A stretch of DNA of 18,870 nt. It comes from Gemmatimonadales bacterium UBA1120 (lineage in GTDB: Bacteria; Gemmatimonadota; Gemmatimonadetes; Longimicrobiales; Gaopeijiaceae). Below the pieces are notes generated by a model. It worked only from the letters and a program-made list of their open reading frames with translations. It was not told the origin of the DNA and did no database searches. Within the stretch, counting starts at the first letter, position 1. Each line of letters begins with the position of its first letter. The position numbers and the translations under genes are program-made. Shown here in pieces: positions 7,693-15,198 of this stretch. The stretch lies in contig DCAZ01000139.1 in assembly GCA_002313925.1 (NCBI GenBank), forward strand, positions 28,136 to 47,005, read 5' to 3'.

Positions 7693-9081
7693 ATGAATTT
7701 CATCAAAAGAGGACCTAGAGGTGTTGTTGTTGCCGGCTTGTTAATGGTCTTGTTTAGCGGCTGTGACAATTTCTTTGACGTGGAGAATCCGGCGAGTCTC
7801 CTCGATGATGATCTAAATCGTCCTGAGCTTCTAGCAACACTTTCCCATACTCCGGAAGCGAATATCTCAGGTGACGTGTCGAGCTTGAGCCAGCGGAGTG
7901 CATTGCTTGCTGATGAGATGCTACACCCCTCCACTCAGTTGGAGAATGTCGATGCCATGCAAGGGAATCGTCTCGCTGCGAGCTCGGCAGTGGAAGGTCA
8001 TTGGCGTGGCCTCGCACAGTCTCGGTGGCTCTCGGATGAAGTTGCTTCCAAGCTTGCTTCGGCAGGTGGCGATCCGGTTGGCTTAGCGAAGGCGTACTTT
8101 TTCGGTGGTCTCGCGCGGATCTTAATGGCAGATCATTACAACGTGATCGTCTATGACGAAAGTGATATGCCACGCAGCCCGATCAGCGTTATTAACGATG
8201 CGATCTCACAATTCGAGAAAGCTGCCAGCAGTGCTAGTGGTTCAGACGCAAACCTTCAGGCCGCTGCTTTGGGAATGACTGCCAGAGGTTATCGTTCTCT
8301 CTACTTCGAAGAAAAGCATTTAAAGAACAATACCGACCTGAGCTTTATGAATCAGGCTGAGACAGCTGCTCGTAACGCGCTGTCAACGAGTGGCAATTAT
8401 AATCAGGCCTTGCAGTTCGGTGCTCCGGGAGGCTCAAATTCCAATGCCTTCTTAGGTGGACCGAATGGCGGTGTTAATCGTTTCGACGGAAGTGTTTATC
8501 TGTTCCTCCCCGATCCAGTTACCGGGAACTGGGACCCACGCATACCGCACTCTGTGGGAAATGTGGCTGAGGCCACCGAGGATATGGGGTCTGAATTTGG
8601 CTTGACTGCAGTGAACCTGAAGTATCCTGAAGCGAATAGTGAGTTTCCAATGAGTCGAGCAGCTGAAGCGATGCTCATCATCGCAGAAGCTCGACTTCTG
8701 GCTGGCGATCTTACCGGGGCGGTTGATTACATCAATCAAGTGAGAGCAGCTGCACGCACCCGGGTCGCTGCCACTGGCTATGCGGGAGGGGCATCCAGAG
8801 GATGGCCGCCTTCAGCTACTACCATTTCTGACCTACAGGACTTCGCCAGTACTGATTCTGATGCGATCTATGCTCAACTTAAGCACGAACGGCAGGCTGA
8901 GTTCTGGTTGGAGTTACACCGTTGGCAGGATATGCGGTACTACGAGATCGTACCAGCTCGGTGGCTCGCACCAAACGTGGCGGCTGGGATGCATCTACGC
9001 TGGCCTCCAGCTCCTGAGGAGATCGCACAAAACGAGAATCTCACGATCGCGATGACACGGAGTGTGTATCTAGGTAACTGA
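7693..9081 (+). CDS. RagB/SusD-family nutrient-binding outer membrane lipoprotein
   Basis: A 462-residue SusD-like lipoprotein, the substrate-capturing partner of the SusC-like transporter upstream. A basic N-terminus and a hydrophobic stretch lead to FSGC (C24), the lipid attachment site, followed by NFFDVENP, a common opening of SusD proteins. Helical TPR-like repeats follow (for example IIAEARLLAGDLTGAVDYINQV). Near the C-terminus are the family signature KHERQAEFWLELHRWQDMRYYE and a final PPAPEEIAQNENL strand. I chose the ATG at 7693, which has GGGAG at 7679-7683, because it places the lipobox correctly; the frame is open back to a TTG at 7627 that overlaps the susC stop. The gap to susC is 62 bases, so co-transcription is likely. 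No glycoside hydrolase is nearby. A hairpin follows at 9093-9132. Confidence 0.93.
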   Translation: MNFIKRGPRGVVVAGLLMVLFSGCDNFFDVENPASLLDDDLNRPELLATLSHTPEANISGDVSSLSQRSALLADEMLHPSTQLENVDAMQGNRLAASSAVEGHWRGLAQSRWLSDEVASKLASAGGDPVGLAKAYFFGGLARILMADHYNVIVYDESDMPRSPISVINDAISQFEKAASSASGSDANLQAAALGMTARGYRSLYFEEKHLKNNTDLSFMNQAETAARNALSTSGNYNQALQFGAPGGSNSNAFLGGPNGGVNRFDGSVYLFLPDPVTGNWDPRIPHSVGNVAEATEDMGSEFGLTAVNLKYPEANSEFPMSRAAEAMLIIAEARLLAGDLTGAVDYINQVRAAARTRVAATGYAGGASRGWPPSATTISDLQDFASTDSDAIYAQLKHERQAEFWLELHRWQDMRYYEIVPARWLAPNVAAGMHLRWPPAPEEIAQNENLTIAMTRSVYLGN

Positions 9082-9092
9082 TTGGTCCTAGT

Positions 9093-9132
9093 GGATGGAC
9101 GTATCGGAGAGTCTCTCCGGGTACGTCCATCC
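9093..9132 (+). terminator. Long hairpin after the SusD-like gene (terminator or attenuator, no T-run)
   Basis: An 11-bp perfect outer stem (9093-9103 with 9122-9132) and a GC-rich inner stem (CGGAGAG/CTCTCCG, 9105-9119) form a 40-base hairpin starting 12 bases after the SusD stop. No T-run follows, so intrinsic termination would be inefficient. It may instead protect the SusC/SusD message or lower transcription into the NHL gene 46 bases on. Confidence 0.7.
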
Positions 9133-9161
9133 GCCAGGATGAGTTCCGTTGGTTGACGCTG

Positions 9162-9168
9162 AAGGAGG
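9162..9168 (+). promoter_or_regulatory. Ribosome binding site of the PAL-like gene
   Basis: AAGGAGG, 9 bases before the ATG at 9178. An ATG at 9171 lies closer to it but in another frame that does not encode the propeller. Confidence 0.7.
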
Positions 9169-9177
9169 ATATGGGAT

Positions 9178-10305
9178 ATGCGCGGTCGCCGACGCATGTG
9201 GGTTTGCCCGCTGCTTCTGGTCACTTGTATATGGCCTGCAGCGTGTGGCTTAGGATCAGATTCCGAGGAAGGGATATCGTCGTCCACGATTGAGGTTGTA
9301 CCGACACACGAGGTTGATCCCACCTGGCCTCAGGAGATGCCGAACGACTGGATTATGGGCGCAGTGACATCAGTTTTCGTCGATGCGCAGGACCACGTCT
9401 GGGTAACCCATCTCAGGGAGACGCTGACCGAGGAGGAGACCGGCGCCGTCCAGGATCCACCAACGAGGCTGTGTTGTGTCCCCGCTCCTATAGTGATTGA
9501 GTTTGATGCTGAGGGAGAGGTCGTGCAGGCCTGGGGGGACCCGGACACACAGGATGTATCCGAATTCCCGAGGAACCCGCACGGCCTTTTTGTCGACCAC
9601 AATGACTTCGTCTGGATTGGCTCGTATAGACACCACCGGGTCATGAAGTTCACGCGTAGCGGTGAGCACCTCATGACAATTGGGCAATACGACGTGACCG
9701 GTGGGAGTAACGACCCTGATCTACTTGGTGGACCAGCGGGAATTTGGGTGGATCCTGAGACCAATGAGGTGTACGTCGCGGACGGGTACAGGAATCGGCG
9801 TGTCGCGGTGTATGATGGTGATACGGGTGCCTACCTGAGGCATTGGGGAGCGTACGGTGAACGTCCAGACGATGATTACAACTCCGGCGGGGAAGATTCG
9901 GCCGGATCGCCACCTCGCCAATTTTCTACTGTACATGGTCTTATCGGTTCGACAGATGGACTAATCTACGTCGCGGATCGCAGCGGCACTCGGGTCCAGG
10001 TCTTCGACCACGATGGTACGTTTGTAACGGAGAAAATCGTTGCTGGTTCCTTCGTAGTAGGTCTGTCACCGGATCCGGAACAGCACTGGCTCTACTTAGC
10101 AGACGGCACCAATCACAAAGTGTGGATTCTTCGGCGGTCTGATCTTGAGGTCGTGGGTGATTTCGGACGAGGTGGACGGCAGATTGGACAGTTTATTCGT
10201 CCTCATGGGATGAGTATCGATTCACGCGGAAACGTTTACGTAGGGGAAGCATCTACAGGCAGGCGCGTGCAAAAGTTTGCTATTCAGGGTGATAGGCCTC
10301 AGTAG
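9178..10305 (+). CDS. NHL-repeat lipoprotein resembling peptidyl-alpha-hydroxyglycine alpha-amidating lyase
   Basis: A 375-residue exported six-bladed NHL propeller. An arginine-rich N-terminus and a hydrophobic core end in PAAC (C23), a probable lipid site, and a Ser/Glu-rich tether follows. The blades align with the lyase half of peptidylglycine amidating enzyme: NPHGLFVD (H135), FSTVHGL (H253) and RPHGMSID (H343) sit where the three zinc His of PAL lie. ADGYRNRR (Y204) and VADRSGTR (R268) match the catalytic Tyr and Arg segments. PAL splits a hydroxyglycine-extended amide into an amide and glyoxylate. The gene follows susD by 96 bases across a strong hairpin and has its own good ribosome site, so expression may be partly uncoupled. 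Family and residue conservation are seen here; the reaction is inferred, because many NHL proteins have other roles. Confidence 0.8.
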   Translation: MRGRRRMWVCPLLLVTCIWPAACGLGSDSEEGISSSTIEVVPTHEVDPTWPQEMPNDWIMGAVTSVFVDAQDHVWVTHLRETLTEEETGAVQDPPTRLCCVPAPIVIEFDAEGEVVQAWGDPDTQDVSEFPRNPHGLFVDHNDFVWIGSYRHHRVMKFTRSGEHLMTIGQYDVTGGSNDPDLLGGPAGIWVDPETNEVYVADGYRNRRVAVYDGDTGAYLRHWGAYGERPDDDYNSGGEDSAGSPPRQFSTVHGLIGSTDGLIYVADRSGTRVQVFDHDGTFVTEKIVAGSFVVGLSPDPEQHWLYLADGTNHKVWILRRSDLEVVGDFGRGGRQIGQFIRPHGMSIDSRGNVYVGEASTGRRVQKFAIQGDRPQ

Positions 10306-10366
10306 CTCATTAAGCAGCGGTACTTTTCGAGGGTCCTGAATCGATCAATAAACTAATTTCTTAGTC

Positions 10367-11791
10367 TTATAGCTCTAGGAGGCTCCATTCCTTTGAGAAT
10401 GGTACGCTAGAGAAGCGGACACCACGATCAGCGATGACACGGAGGTTGTCACTAGGGTTGATCCCGATCCCGCGTGCTGCATCGTATAAGCCCGGCTCCA
10501 TACTGAACGTCATATTCTCCTCAAGCACACTGTAGTCACCAAGCGCTATGAATGGAGGTTGATGGCCACTAAAGAACTGGCCTTGACCGTGAGCTGGGCG
10601 GTGATAGATGTACTCTGCCATACCCGCATCAACCTGGTGCTGGTGGATTTTCGCAGCGATGTCTGAGCAGACAGCCCCTGCCTTCGACTCCTCTTCTTGA
10701 ATTTGAATAGTCTCCGCTACGACCTCCCACATGCGTTCCTGTTCACTGGTCCATGGACCTATCAGATAGTTCCGGTAACATTCACCACCCATGCCGCCGA
10801 GCTTGATGTCACAGTTCACGTACATGGTTTGTCCGCGCTCGAGCTTTTGATAGAAGAACTGGTTCGGGTGCGGATATGCGCTTGCTATGCCGGCCCTCAC
10901 ATAGTTCGATGTGACCTCGATACCCACAGCAGAGTGTGGCCGCCCGTCTGCTATGACATCGTTCATGAGTAGCTCGATACCGAATCCCTGCAGGGCTTGG
11001 CCTAGTTCAAAGTCTGTAAGGTCAGTACCCCGTTCAAGGATATAGTCCCGAGCAAATGCGTGGATCCGGTCAAAGTATCTATAAGCACGTTGTGAGAGCC
11101 TCAGTTCTTCCGAGGTTTTGATTTGCTGCATACTTAGGCAGTCAGCCTGAACGTTCACGAAGCGGGTACCTGGAATCACCTTGCTCACACTAGCTATCTG
11201 TGATTCAGATAGGGACCAGTCTACAGCGATGGTCCCGCCCCCTAGTCCACGGCTACGGACCCCCTGCAGCATCCATTCGAACAGGTCCACGGTAGGTCCC
11301 TGGACCACCTGTCCCCGATTGGGGAAACCACCTTCTGCGTGTGGATATCCGAAATAGTATTCATTCTCGGTGCACCACCAGGACTCGATGAGGTCTCGGT
11401 CGATACCTGGGGAATACCAGTAGACTGTATCTTCCTCTTGAGTCGGGAACAGAGACCAAGTGGGCCGCTCGCCGCTCCCACGGAAGCAGCCGGTAAAGTA
11501 CACTATGTTCTGGTCCGTATTAAGTAAGACGGCCTCTGCTCCGCAGTCGGCCAGGCGCTCCTTGAGGGTCCTGGTCCTCATCTGATGCCACTCCAGGGGC
11601 AGGCGGTCGTACCCAACCGGTGCCGGCTCGACATGATCCGGGTCCTGATGAAGGAGTCGCTCAGAGTTGCCGGAGGTAAGGCTTTCTTGCCCGTCCCCAT
11701 GACGCGCATCAGCCAGTGTAGAATCGGAAGCTCTGGAGGACGCTAGCCCAGCGCCCATCTTGCGAATGAAGTCTCCGCGAGAAGTAGTCAT
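10367..11791 (-). CDS. M24-family protein (Xaa-Pro peptidase/creatinase fold) with altered metal site
   Basis: A 474-residue protein with a creatinase-type N-terminal domain (about 65-215, LNTDQNIVYFTG) and an M24 pita-bread domain (about 225-460). Aligned with M24 peptidases, D328, H401 (PAHGQGQ) and E432 (SMEPGLY) are kept. The second Asp of DxGxxxxGYxxDxTR is missing (GGMGGECYRN), and the last Glu is Ser in GINPSDNLRV (447). Two of five metal ligands therefore appear lost, as in creatinase, which needs no metal. The N-terminus SRGDFIRKMGAG resembles a Tat signal with one Arg changed and no hydrophobic core, so export is doubtful. The start ATG has only a weak upstream GGA. It lies 171 bases downstream of the deacylase gene on the same strand and converges with the PAL-like gene. 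The substrate is uncertain: peptide, or creatine-like amidino/amide hydrolysis. Confidence 0.8.
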   Translation of the reverse strand: MTTSRGDFIRKMGAGLASSRASDSTLADARHGDGQESLTSGNSERLLHQDPDHVEPAPVGYDRLPLEWHQMRTRTLKERLADCGAEAVLLNTDQNIVYFTGCFRGSGERPTWSLFPTQEEDTVYWYSPGIDRDLIESWWCTENEYYFGYPHAEGGFPNRGQVVQGPTVDLFEWMLQGVRSRGLGGGTIAVDWSLSESQIASVSKVIPGTRFVNVQADCLSMQQIKTSEELRLSQRAYRYFDRIHAFARDYILERGTDLTDFELGQALQGFGIELLMNDVIADGRPHSAVGIEVTSNYVRAGIASAYPHPNQFFYQKLERGQTMYVNCDIKLGGMGGECYRNYLIGPWTSEQERMWEVVAETIQIQEEESKAGAVCSDIAAKIHQHQVDAGMAEYIYHRPAHGQGQFFSGHQPPFIALGDYSVLEENMTFSMEPGLYDAARGIGINPSDNLRVIADRGVRFSSVPFSKEWSLLEL

Positions 11792-11962
11792 TTTTGCATC
11801 CGATATCTTATGGGGACCAAAGCTACGGCCTCAGCATCTTTGGAGTGAAAGGATTCCGCTGGGGGTGCTTCAGGTCCAGTTGGTACTGCATGACTACCCC
11901 TAGTATCCAACGAGTACGATAGGCTAGTTCATATTCTTGATCCAACATTGTGCCTTTTGAGA

Positions 11963-13633
11963 TTACCGTCGCAGTATTACCTCGCCTGCTAGTGCGCCAG
12001 TGAACTGGCCACCATCAATGGCGAACTTTCCGTTAATCAGCAGGTATTCGACACCTTCGCTGTACATATTCTCGTCAAAAGTGGCACGATCACGGATTGT
12101 TTCCGGGTTAAACACCATAATGTCAGCTTGGTAGCCCTCTTTGATCATACCACGGTTGTCCAGTCCCAGGATGCTGGCGGGAAGCATTGTCACTTTGCGG
12201 ACGAAGAATGGAAGTGTGATCACTTGCTTGTCGAATACATAACGTCGTAAGACCCGTGGAAAGGTTCCAAAGGCACGAGGGTGGGTTCTGGCACCGACGC
12301 CACCATCTGTAGCCGGGGCGATGTAGTCTCGTGTCAGGTAATGCTCCAGGTCGTCCTCGATCATGGTATAAGATAAGATTCTGGCAGCATTTTCTAGTTG
12401 TAGGTACTTACCAGTTTCGAAAAGGCTTTCCTGGCGGAGTGTAGCAAGTTCGTCGAAGGTTTTTCCAACATAGGCTGGGTTGGCCTCGAACTCAGTAACC
12501 CACATACGATCAGAGCCACCTCGTGCCAGGATCTCATGGTAGACATCCTTCTCTACCTGAGCGGAAAACACGGGGTCGCTTGTCATGCGATCCTTGATAA
12601 GTGCCATCCGCTCTGGCCGCTTGAGTCCTCTTCCGTCTTCACCTAGATAGGCCTCCCACTTGAACAATTCTGTGGTACGATCAGGATTAGAGAATGTGTA
12701 AGGGTACTGATCGGCAGTGATATCGATGCCCTCAGCCCTGGCTTTCTCCATAAGCGCTGTCGCGGTCTGACTCTTGCCCCACATTGGAATGCCTGTCGAT
12801 TTGATGTGCATGATGTGGACTGGAATATCGGCGGCTCGGCCGACCTCGATGATCTCCTTCACTGCATCTAAGTGGGTGATGCGTCGAGATGGATGGCTCT
12901 CAACCCACCAGAGCGAGCGTGTCCCCTCGCTCCTGATATGGCTAGAGTAAAACCCACCAAGATCAGCTGCTTCTTTAGCGAGTTCGATGATCTCTTCGGT
13001 GGTCGTAAAGTGACCATCCCAATAGTCAAGTGCTGAGCTGATCCCAAACGCTCCACCCTCCATTCCCTCGCGCACTAGTGCACGCATCTCTATGAGGTCC
13101 TCGGCGGTGGGTGTTACATCATGGCTGTCGATAACTTGGTGCCGAACGCTATCGATACCTACCAGCATGGCAGCGTTCGTGCCGATACCGTTCTGCGACC
13201 ATTCTTCAGCCTTGTCTCCAATACTACTATCACGGTTCCACGCGCTGCCGTTCTCACCGATTACTACAGTAGTGATTCCCTGCATCAGGTTGTTGATCGT
13301 AGCACGGGCACGAGGGTCCTCGTCATCAAAGCCACTGTTGGCGTGTGAGTGCACGTCGATGATGCCTGGCATGACATAGAGGCCCTCGAGATCGATCTCC
13401 CGTTCGGCACTGATTGTACCAAGGGCCCCCACCACGGCGATCCGTCCATCGTCGACCGCGATATCTGCGTACACCCAAGGGTTGCCTGCGCCGTCAAATA
13501 CGCGTCCACCTCTCAGGATGATATCGTAACTTGGCTCCTGTGCAGTGCCCCCCAAAGGCATCACTACTTGACTCAAGAGCATCAGCAGTCCGACGAGCGG
13601 AATTAGATGTCGACGATCAACCTGTGTGTTCAT
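11963..13633 (-). CDS. Secreted N-acyl-D-amino-acid deacylase (D-aminoacylase family)
   Basis: A 556-residue amidohydrolase of the D-aminoacylase group, which removes the acyl chain from N-acyl-D-amino acids or related N-acyl compounds. A signal peptide (about 1-31, ending GGTAQ) implies periplasmic action. The metal-site motif is DVHSH (H95, H97). SHIRSE (H232) and IMHIKSTG (H276) supply further ligands. ADQYPYTFS, ATDGGVG and HPRAFGTFPRVL are hallmarks of the family. At the place of the GNCG cysteine ligand the sequence reads GENG (126-129), so the metal site is not canonical. I chose the ATG at 13633 because GGAGG lies 5 bases upstream; the frame extends 12 bases to a TTG without support. 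The M24 gene follows 171 bases downstream. Exact acyl and amino-acid preference cannot be told. Confidence 0.9.
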   Translation of the reverse strand: MNTQVDRRHLIPLVGLLMLLSQVVMPLGGTAQEPSYDIILRGGRVFDGAGNPWVYADIAVDDGRIAVVGALGTISAEREIDLEGLYVMPGIIDVHSHANSGFDDEDPRARATINNLMQGITTVVIGENGSAWNRDSSIGDKAEEWSQNGIGTNAAMLVGIDSVRHQVIDSHDVTPTAEDLIEMRALVREGMEGGAFGISSALDYWDGHFTTTEEIIELAKEAADLGGFYSSHIRSEGTRSLWWVESHPSRRITHLDAVKEIIEVGRAADIPVHIMHIKSTGIPMWGKSQTATALMEKARAEGIDITADQYPYTFSNPDRTTELFKWEAYLGEDGRGLKRPERMALIKDRMTSDPVFSAQVEKDVYHEILARGGSDRMWVTEFEANPAYVGKTFDELATLRQESLFETGKYLQLENAARILSYTMIEDDLEHYLTRDYIAPATDGGVGARTHPRAFGTFPRVLRRYVFDKQVITLPFFVRKVTMLPASILGLDNRGMIKEGYQADIMVFNPETIRDRATFDENMYSEGVEYLLINGKFAIDGGQFTGALAGEVILRR

Positions 13634-13638
13634 CACCA

Positions 13639-13643
13639 CCTCC
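13639..13643 (-). promoter_or_regulatory. Ribosome binding site deciding the deacylase start
   Basis: GGAGG on the minus strand (CCTCC as printed), 5 bases before the ATG at 13633. It selects this ATG over the in-frame TTG at 13645, which overlaps the site. Confidence 0.75.
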
Positions 13644-13921
13644 AAGTCCCTTAGTGAGATAAATCCTGTGCTGTGCTCCGGTTAGTGTCATGAAGTACGA
13701 TGGGAAACTCCAAACCAAGAAGGATATATCGCAATACTTTCACATCCGTCGCTACCTACTTGTCACCTAGTTTACAGACCACTTCACCGAACATGCAAAA
13801 CACCATTGATGGTTCCACTAGGATCCCAGGTCCTTGTCACGGGCTGGTGGGGTTCAGTCGAGCAGTATCGCGCAGTGGTAAGAACTTCAGTCAACAACTA
13901 GTACCACCTCTGAAACAGAAG

Positions 13922-13952
13922 AGCGCCGGCCGGTGATATCCCGGCCGGCGCT
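13922..13952 (-). terminator. GC-rich hairpin terminator after the FAH-fold lipoprotein gene
   Basis: A perfect 12-bp stem (AGCGCCGGCCGG, 13922-13933, with 13941-13952) and a 7-base loop lie 32 bases past the minus-strand stop at 13985. On the minus strand it is followed by CTCTTCTGTTTC, pyrimidine-rich but not a pure T-run. It separates this unit from the deacylase unit. Confidence 0.75.
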
Positions 13953-13984
13953 TTATCCTGATGGCCTTCGCTGGGCCTAAGTTC

Positions 13985-15139
13985 TCAGCGGCCCGGGCGG
14001 TACGTCCTAGTTGGGGGCAGCTGTGCGCCGGACAGATCGTCCGGAACGCTCTCCTCGGCGACGACGGTGTGCGTTAGCGTCCCGATTCCCTCGATGGTGG
14101 CGCTGATCGTCTCACCAGCCTGCAGGTAGCCAGAGCCTGTCGCGCGCTCGACGCGACCAGCGCCCGTTCCGCCCGACGTCCCGCTTTGCAGGACGTCACC
14201 GGGAAATACGGTGATGAGCGACGAGGCGTACTCGATTAGCTCCGGGATGTTGTGGATCATGTCCCCCGCCTGGGCCTCCTGAACGGTCACGCCGTCGATG
14301 ACCAGGCTCTGGTGCAGGCGGTCCATCGGATCGCCGTAGAACTCCTTTGGAACAATCCACGGCCCCTGGGGGGCGAACGTGTCATGGCCCTTACCGACGA
14401 ACCAGTCCTGACCGGAGCCGTAACCACCCGGAGGACGCCCGCCACGATCAGATACATCCATGGCGACCATGTAGCCGAACACGTGGTCGTAGGCTCGGCT
14501 CGCAGAGATGTACTTACCCTCACGGCCGAATACGATAGCCAGCTCGACCTCCCATTCGATTCGGTCACGGCCATAAGGCATCACGATGTCATCACCGCTG
14601 CCGATGACCGCGCCGCGGGTCGGCTTGAGGAACAGGTACGGTACCCCCCGATCCTCCTGTCGCTGCCGGGTCCTCTCCGCCAGCTGCTCCGGGGTGCAGC
14701 CTTCACACGCGTGTGTGTAGAAGTTGACCGCGGCATTCATGTTCTTGCTGGGATACATGATCGGAGGAAGGATGTCCACGTCTTCGACACCGTGAACGTA
14801 GTTTGCTTCGAGCAGGTCATTACCCACCACGTTGTTTACGATCTCGTAGATCCGAGACTTCAGACCGTCCTCGTACTGCTCGATCAGGTCGAGCATGTCA
14901 GCCGGTGCGTCGATATGCTCGTACGCCGGATCAGCTTCGAGCGCCGAGTTCGCTGCCGCGAGGTCGATGATCAGAGCGTCCCTTAGGACGATTCCTACCG
15001 TCTGTGCACCATCGATCTCAAAGGTCCCGACCTTGAATGGCTCAACACTTGTCGTCCCGTCTACTTGAGTTTGATTCGCAGCCTGTGGTGCACAACTCAC
15101 TAAGACTACGAGTGCAGCGAAGGTAAGTATGCGTTGCAT
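13985..15139 (-). CDS. Fumarylacetoacetate hydrolase-family protein with lipoprotein signal
   Basis: A 384-residue protein of the fumarylacetoacetate hydrolase (FAH) fold, a family of metal-dependent enzymes that cleave C-C bonds or decarboxylate and hydrate oxo-acids. The FAH domain spans about 125-360: YLFLKPTRGAVIG, the ligand motif EWEVELA (E197, E199), AMDVSDRGG (D228), and a GKGHDTFAPQGPWIV loop. Residues 1-16 form a lipoprotein signal with a perfect lipobox LVSC (C16), and a polar tether follows. FAH enzymes are normally cytoplasmic, so export is unusual. I chose the ATG at 15139 (AGGGGAA upstream) because it places the signal at the N-terminus; the frame is open to 15262, overlapping the previous gene. 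The codons are richer in G+C than in the neighbours. The gap from the upstream gene is 59 bases. The reaction and partner are unknown. Confidence 0.88.
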   Translation of the reverse strand: MQRILTFAALVVLVSCAPQAANQTQVDGTTSVEPFKVGTFEIDGAQTVGIVLRDALIIDLAAANSALEADPAYEHIDAPADMLDLIEQYEDGLKSRIYEIVNNVVGNDLLEANYVHGVEDVDILPPIMYPSKNMNAAVNFYTHACEGCTPEQLAERTRQRQEDRGVPYLFLKPTRGAVIGSGDDIVMPYGRDRIEWEVELAIVFGREGKYISASRAYDHVFGYMVAMDVSDRGGRPPGGYGSGQDWFVGKGHDTFAPQGPWIVPKEFYGDPMDRLHQSLVIDGVTVQEAQAGDMIHNIPELIEYASSLITVFPGDVLQSGTSGGTGAGRVERATGSGYLQAGETISATIEGIGTLTHTVVAEESVPDDLSGAQLPPTRTYRPGR

Positions 15140-15198
15140 GTGACTTCCCCTATTGGTTTGGTCCGGTTCAAAAACCTGACAGTGACCGGATAAGAAGA

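Larger units (their letters stand above)
13634..13984. other. 351-base intergenic stretch upstream of the deacylase
   Basis: I see no credible gene here; a 78-codon plus-strand frame at 13700-13936 has no ribosome site and runs into the terminator. The stretch holds the terminator of the 13985-15139 gene at its right end and the deacylase ribosome site at its left end. The deacylase promoter should lie between, but no well-spaced -35/-10 pair is visible. Confidence 0.5.

Noticed and set aside
4670..9081. Reading the SusC/SusD pair as a glycan-utilisation locus of a Bacteroidota host
   Set aside because: No glycoside hydrolase, lyase or hybrid sensor gene is present, and the promoter and strong Shine-Dalgarno sites do not fit Bacteroidota.
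13864..13894. TTGACT/GATACT pair on the minus strand as a deacylase promoter
   Set aside because: The spacer is 19 bases and the site lies about 230 bases from the gene; too weak to call.
13700..13936. 78-codon plus-strand frame in the intergenic stretch
   Set aside because: It has no ribosome site or recognisable domain, is low in complexity, and its end lies inside the GC-rich terminator hairpin.
14252..14986. 244-codon plus-strand frame opposite the FAH-fold gene
   Set aside because: It is a mirror of a well-supported GC-rich gene; the His/Val/Arg-rich product has no motif and no ribosome site.
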